A stretch of 64,000 nucleotides of DNA from Chrysoperla carnea. Taxonomy: Eukaryota > Arthropoda > Insecta > Neuroptera > Chrysopidae. This document shows, piece by piece, positions 58,141 through 64,000 of the stretch (position 1 is the stretch's first letter; the number at the start of each line of letters is the position of its first letter). The stretch covers positions 16,872,001-16,936,000 of the forward strand of contig NC_058339.1 of the NCBI RefSeq assembly GCF_905475395.1, given 5' to 3'. The notes under the pieces were generated by a model. That model did not search any database. It saw only the letters and a list, made by a program, of their open reading frames with translations, and was not told the DNA's origin. A program made the position numbers and the translations under genes.

Positions 58141-59278
58141 AATTATCTGAATTTACTAAAACTGTTCATTTGAGGATAAGTTATAATAACGTACACACCC
58201 ATACTGCGATCAGTCAAGCAAACGCTAGAATAGAGGTCAGATATATGTTATAAAAACGGTTATGATTGCCGTGGTATTTAAATGAATTTACTAAAGCTGA
58301 AAATTATTGTACAAATTGTATATTGCATATAAATAATAATTATGACAGTCAGTCGGTTAAATGTGAGAACAGAGCTGGTCAGTCAGCCCTAATGTATGTG
58401 CAATAAATAAATAACATGCCAATAATTTTTTAAGAGGTACTTATTTGTATATTAACCATAAATAAATTCTGACCATATTGTGAAACAACTCTCGTCAATA
58501 CGACCTAAGTTCCAAGTCGAATAATATCCAACTGGATCCAAGTACTTGTTTTTTTTAAAATTTTAACCATATGTATATGAATTTTTGATGGGGTCTAAGT
58601 ACCAACAACCTTTCGCCCAAAAAGTAAAAAAAAGTCAGTGCTTGTGATCGTGCAGAACGAAGTTGCTGGGTGCTACAAAGTTATATGTATTTCCATCTAT
58701 GTCTTTTTTTAGATCAACTTAGAAAAGATCAATTACCTCTTGTTGACTTATTAATTATAATAAGTTTATTTTAAACTTTTAATAATTATGAGTGTGGACC
58801 AAAATAATGAACAAATTAAAAATGCTAATTTTATCATGAAAATCGATATATGGGTATCAAAAAAATAATATATAAGCAACTATTTCCAAAAAATTTTTCA
58901 ATCAATCTACCCATCTCTGACGCTAGGTAAAATATTAAGAATCGGTCAATTTGTAGTAGGCTGAGTTTGAAATTCAGATTTCGGTTAAGTATCTTAACAA
59001 ATGTGACTCTGTATGACTGTGCAAAATTTCAAATCTATATTTCTGTAAATGACAAAAATATGGTGGTGTTTTCATCTTAAATATTGTATACTATATTCGA
59101 TACACTGCATATTAAATTGTTGTCGACGCGTGAAAAAAATCAATAAAATATTTGCTTAAATTGAATTATCTTAAATACAAGAGTTTCGTTACTTTTATGA
59201 AGCAATATTACTTACATATTTTAATACATTTAAACTATTTTCATTTAAGTGAAGATTCATACTATTTATAAATTAAAA
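58141..59278. other. Gene-free A+T-rich stretch
   Basis: Nothing recognisable is seen. Confidence 0.4.
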
Positions 59279-59838
59279 ACAAGTGAAAACAAACAATTGA
59301 CTGAGTTAATTGTTGAAATACCATGCATGGTCAGTGTTGATTTCTTTATCACATTACACATACAAACATGTGACACATACATAACTGAAAATCAAGTATA
59401 GTACATATTATAAAATTTCCGCCTAATTGGCGCCCTCACGGGTAAACAGTGATGTTTACGAAAAAATGTTTCAAACAAAAGTTGTTTAATTTTTAATAAA
59501 CAACATTTTTTACTTTTAAACTTTTGTTCTATCTCTAACGGTTTACAAGATAGGTCCTACGGACCCAAGACCCAATTGACCTACGATGCTCATTTACGAG
59601 CTTGACCTCACTTTTTACGTCCTGAGTACGTTGTAAAAATTTCAGCTCGATATCTTTTTTCGTTTTTGAGTTATCGTGTCCACAGATGGACGGACGGACG
59701 GACAACCGGAAATGGACTAATTAGGTGATTTTATGAACACCTGTGACAAAATTTTTTTCCTAGCATCAATATTTTTAAGCGTTACAAACTTGGGACTAAA
59801 CTTAATATACTATGTATATTTCATATATACATGGTGTA
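59279..59838 (-). repeat. Dispersed ~550-bp repeat, best full-length copy
   Basis: It runs from AAGTGAAAACAAACAATTGA to CATATATACATGGTGTA. In order it holds CCTCACGGGTAAACAGTGAT, TAACGGTTTACAAGATAGG, CATTTACGAGCTTGACCTC, TTTTTGAGTTATCGTGTCC, the (GGAC)n core, CTAATTAGGTGATTTTATG and GCGTTACAAACTTGGGAC. The open frame across its end (from 59733) is repeat-borne. Confidence 0.85.
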
Positions 59839-62225
59839 TTATAGATGTGTTTGTTCATATATTGCCTTATTTTAATATGCAAGAACGAAATATTAGACTT
59901 GGGCAACCACAAGACCATTTATCGTGAACACACCATTGTGTTGTGAGTCAAACTAAATTTTCGGTATTAAATTTGAAAAATACCGAATACGATTATAAAA
60001 TAATTACCTCTAGTAAATTTCTGCCGTTTTTTTCGTAAGTATTACGCTTTTAGGATTTAAAAAGTTTCTATTTTACATTAACTAAAAGAGGATTAGCTTT
60101 GAAAGTTTCTAAAAACATTTGCATAATACCATTGTTATTTGGTTTGCAAGTAAATTGCATTTCATGTAAACTAAAAATAAAATGTATAATATGACGTTAC
60201 CTGATGGAATTGTATCTCTAAAATCAAAATAAAATAATATGAATGTTTGTTTTAAATAACCATTATGAAAATATGTTCATATTTTAGTTCCTTTAGGTAT
60301 TGAGGAATCTGTAGTTCCTGGAATTAAAATGTATATTTATAAGTTTTTTATTATCCGACTTTTCTAGTATCTTCCAATTCGCTCGATGGATTTCAAAGTT
60401 TAAAATTTCAAAGTCCCAAGCTAAGTATTGCTTAAACAAAACGCCAATAAAAAAAGTTCACCAAAACTATAGAGAAGGCCCCCATCGAATGAATATGAAG
60501 GCGCTTTGTTTAGCATGCATTCGTTACAGTTAACTCTAGAATGAATATAATAGAAACATTGAAAACCCTACTCGTGTTTCTTAGAGGCATTCATAATTTG
60601 GGCGTCCATCAACTTTTTCAACTGATATCTTGACTGACTTGGAGTGAATGAGACTTCTTTTTCCTACTTTTATTTCATTTATAGTTATAAGCCCATAAAA
60701 AAAAATAATATAATATAATAAACATATAACCATGTGTCCATGGTACATTATGTTGCTAGATTCAAGGTACATTATTTTGTGAATTTAAAAGTTTAGGTTA
60801 TAAAAATATATAACGTGATGTTTAATCCTGAAAAATGGTATAACAACTTCCTTGCCTATATCCAACACTTTACGTTGTGTTTAATTTAGAAAACAATATG
60901 GTCAACATGAAAATAGACAATCAGAAGAATACAAATTTTCTTTTTGGTTTATTCGAAAATAAAAAAACTACATAAAATGTTATTCTCATAAAATATCCTA
61001 ATTTCTATACAAATTCTTTCCAGAAAATGACAATATATATCAAGTAACTACAAAAGATTTTAAGTACATATGACTCTAGATAATACATCTAACCTCATTT
61101 TCTCTTGCACTGTATGTAATTATATGACGTTTCACCAAATTTTTATATTCCAAAATCATGGAAGATCATGCATATTAAAAATGATATAGTATATCACAAT
61201 GGCTCTTCAACGCTTGGTACCTTATTTATTAATGAGAAGACTATGTAAAATACAGAGTATCTACATAGTTGATTTATGACAGGTTAATTAGACCTATAAT
61301 ACGAAGAAAAGTATATGCAGAGTAGTATTCACAAACTAATGTAATAATTCAAGACGTTCTTAAACTTCTAAAATTCTTAAATTATAAGATGAATTTTTTA
61401 TTAAAATTAAATATTATAAGAGCCCAAATATAATTTGATATCGTTTAACAGCCTTTATAAAATTGATAGGTATATGATTGTAATTTGATAACTTAGAACA
61501 AAATTATTTTAATAATTGCGTTCTTAACAAATTCTTACGTCAATGCTGAAGGAACGTTGTTGAATACCACCTCCACAGACACACGCACACAATACACTCA
61601 TAGCAAATGATGAGTATGGTCTATGCTAGTGGTGGTGGTTTTCGTTACGCACTTAAATTGTGACAAATTTTTTCCTCTAGAATATAAATCATAATTATGT
61701 TATTATGATTATTATTTTATTTTATTTTTATATTTTTTGTTTTGGATAATTATGTAGTAAATTAAAAATAATTGCTTTGTTTACGGATGATTTTTGAAAT
61801 TATATAAAAATGTTTAGTACTTATAAGTTTTTGTTTTTAAAATTTTAATGAATTATTTCCAAAACCATTATACTGATAGCCCAGTCCTAGCTTCTTTAAG
61901 TGAATCAAGAGTCCTGCCACAAAGACATCAATTGTTACGATTCCTTCAAAAAACACTTCTAGCACTCCGATAATTTCCATTCGCGTAAATTGAATTTTCT
62001 TAAAGTTATTTATATCAATAAAAAATTCAAGACATTTGCAGATATGTTGGGGTTAATAAACAGCTGTACTTCAGCGATTTTTGCGATACCGTTTTCAAAA
62101 ACGCGTAAAAAATAATGAAGCCTGAATTGCGATTAATTTATTTGCAAAATTTCATTAAGGAGTAATTTGATAACGTATATTTACGGACTTCTTGGTGTCA
62201 AACATTACTTATATATAGAAAAAAA
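59839..62225. other. Gene-free A+T-rich stretch
   Basis: No coding frame, RNA gene or structured repeat could be supported over about 2.4 kb. CA-rich DNA at 61575-61595 is simple sequence. Confidence 0.4.
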
Positions 62226-62512
62226 CAAGTTAAAACAAACAATTGATTGAATTAATTGTTGAAATACCATGTATAGACAGTATTGATTACACTGTCATAT
62301 TACACATACATACATGTCACACAACTTGATACTCAATTTCAGCTTGATATCTCTTTTCAGACAGACAGACGGTCAACGGGAAATGGACAAATTAGGTGAT
62401 TTTATGAACACATATACCAAAATTTTGTTTGTAACATCAATATTTTTAAGCGTTACAAACTTGGGACTAAACTTAGTATACCTTGAAATATATTACATAT
62501 ATACATGGTATA
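62226..62512 (-). repeat. Dispersed ~550-bp repeat, internally deleted copy
   Basis: Both ends of the family are present (ACAAGTTAAAACAAACAATT and TATACATGGTATA), but about 260 bp in the middle is missing, between ACTTGATACTCAATTTCAGC and the rest. Confidence 0.75.
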
Positions 62513-62779
62513 ATAATGTGTTAGAACATAAAAATGTGACTAAAATAAAATATTATTATTGATTTTTTGGGGTGAATAAACTAAATCAGGAAATTAATAA
62601 AATGTAAAGATATAATCAATAAATAACATCAACAATTAAAAATAAATAAATAATAATTATTCATTCTCACATTTCAGATAGGAATTTTGCAATATATAAA
62701 CTTTTATAATAAAACAACCAAATATAAAAGTAACGTTCGTTCATCTATCTACATTCTAACAATATTATATTTCTGTTTA

Positions 62780-63275
62780 TTATACCATGTGTATGAAATA
62801 TACCAAGGTATACTTAGTTTAGTCACAAGTTTTTAACGATTAAAAATATTGATGCTATGAACAAAATTTTGGTATAGGTGGTCATAAAATCACCTAATTA
62901 GTCCATTTCCGATTATCTGTCGTCTGTCCGTCTGTCATCACGATAACTCAAAAATGAAAAGAGATATCAAGCTGAAATTTTTAAAGCGTGCTTACGGCGT
63001 GAGGTCGAGTTTGTAAATGAGCAACATTTGTTGAAACATCATGGACACATCTTGAAAACCGTTATAGATAGAACAAAAGTTTAAATGTAAAAAAAGTTCC
63101 GTATCAAAAAATAAACAACTTTTGTTTGAAACATTTTTTCGTAAACATCACCCATTTACCCGTGAGAGCGCAAATTACAAATTGTATAGTATGTACGTCT
63201 AATGTTATAGAGTAATCAACACTGTCTATACATGGTATTTCAACAATTAACTCAGTCAATAGTTTGTTTTCACTT
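62780..63275 (+). repeat. Dispersed ~550-bp repeat, inverted relative to neighbour
   Basis: It runs from TATACCATGTGTATGAAATA to GTCAATAGTTTGTTTTCAC, in opposite orientation to 62226-62512 and 267 bp away from it. The pair could fold into a large hairpin. Confidence 0.8.
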
Positions 63276-63661
63276 GTTTGTTGATATTTTTAATTTGATT
63301 AAAAATATCTTTATGACTTTATGTAGTGTGCTGTTTATTTGACTATAATAATAATAAAATAAAAAATTGTGATTTGATAACGTAACAGTCAGTACATTTT
63401 TTTTTTCACTCGTCATCAATTTAACATATAAATGTTTAAAAAAAAAAGTACTCTCTAAGTAATAAAATTTCCTTTTGTATGCTCTATACACGTACAATGT
63501 GATGACACTACTGTATTATTGTTATTATAGAGTAGTGAGTACCTGAGTATAAAGGATTTATGTACATTGCTTCATACAGAATGTTAAGGTACAAACCTAT
63601 TCAAAAACTATGTTATTCTTTAAGCATCCAGAAACAAGATGTATAATTATCAATTCTTTAG

Positions 63662-63961
63662 AGCCTAAATGGCCGAGCGATCTATGGCGTTTGTCTCTGA
63701 CTGTTCGTCTATTTAGACTTAGGTTGCGGGTTCGAATCCAGGCAGTGGCAGTGTGAACAATTATGATTAATGAGGGCGGTAGAATTGATCACATTGTCGT
63801 TGCTTGGATAAGAACGAAGTAACCGACTCCACCCACATCAAAATGTAATTGTAAATATGTTTGTAATTAAATAAATAAAGATTAACAAATAATGATGTGG
63901 GCGGCCTCTGTTATAGGCGTATATGCCAGAGAAACGGAGATTAAACCCCATTATTATTATT
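63662..63961 (+). mobile_element. tRNA-derived SINE, complete, with 16-bp target duplication
   Basis: An RNA polymerase III A box TGGCCGAGCGA (63670-63680) and B box GGTTCGAATCC (63729-63739) lie in a tRNA-like 5' region resembling a long-variable-arm (Ser/Leu-type) tRNA. An unrelated body follows, then a (TTA)n tail. The duplication ATTATCAATTCTTTAG is exact at 63646-63661 and 63962-63977. A fragment of the same family is at 42808-42900. Confidence 0.92.
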
Positions 63962-64000
63962 ATTATCAATTCTTTAGTTGCATCAGACACATCAGGATGG

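Noticed and set aside
59733..59927. Conserved small protein shared with 62314-62562
   Set aside because: The similarity of the two frames comes from both lying on copies of the ~550-bp repeat. Other copies break the frame.
63664..63745. A functional tRNA gene
   Set aside because: The A and B boxes are present, but there is no closed acceptor stem, and the segment continues into a SINE body with a tail and target duplication.

Overview
The window is eukaryotic nuclear DNA, very A+T-rich and dominated by transposable elements. It is most likely from an insect with a large, repeat-laden genome. The evidence is short GT-AG introns, a single-exon C2H2 zinc-finger gene with TGEKP linkers, several hAT elements with perfect 8-bp target duplications, small Helitrons ending in CTAG, a tRNA-derived SINE and many palindromic MITEs. 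The order cannot be fixed from sequence alone.

Conventional genes are few. At the left end a complete four-exon gene on the minus strand (exons between 1215 and 3437) encodes a 225-residue seven-ankyrin-type protein that I identify as gankyrin (PSMD10), the assembly chaperone of the 19S proteasome. Its third intron is largely transposon sequence. Head to head with it, on the plus strand, is an eight-finger C2H2 protein (4819-5751). A third gene is indicated by three phase-compatible exons on the minus strand (39430-39599, 36285-36395, 32993-33048). It reads as real protein but I do not recognise it, and it must continue outside these exons.

The rest is a transposon landscape. 207-816 is a fold-back element built from 54-bp tandem units in both orientations. 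6601-9467 is a three-level nest: a palindromic element, split by a hAT element carrying a long transposase reading frame (7794-9242), which is itself split by a second hAT-like element. Further hAT-like, pogo-like, TTAA-type, long-TIR and Helitron elements follow. LINE remnants lie at 22255-22937 and 57559-58140, with two minimal LINE tail insertions near 6310 and 45060. A roughly 550-bp dispersed repeat occurs in at least eight copies. A tRNA-derived SINE with a 16-bp target duplication ends the window.

The most interesting object is the 2.07-kb element at 47303-49371. Its two ends both begin with CACAGTG, followed after 24 bp by ACAAAA, and it is flanked by the 5-bp duplication GTGTG. This is the architecture of V(D)J recombination signal sequences and of Transib/RAG-type transposons. 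It carries a decayed coding region and sits inside a second, larger inverted-repeat element.
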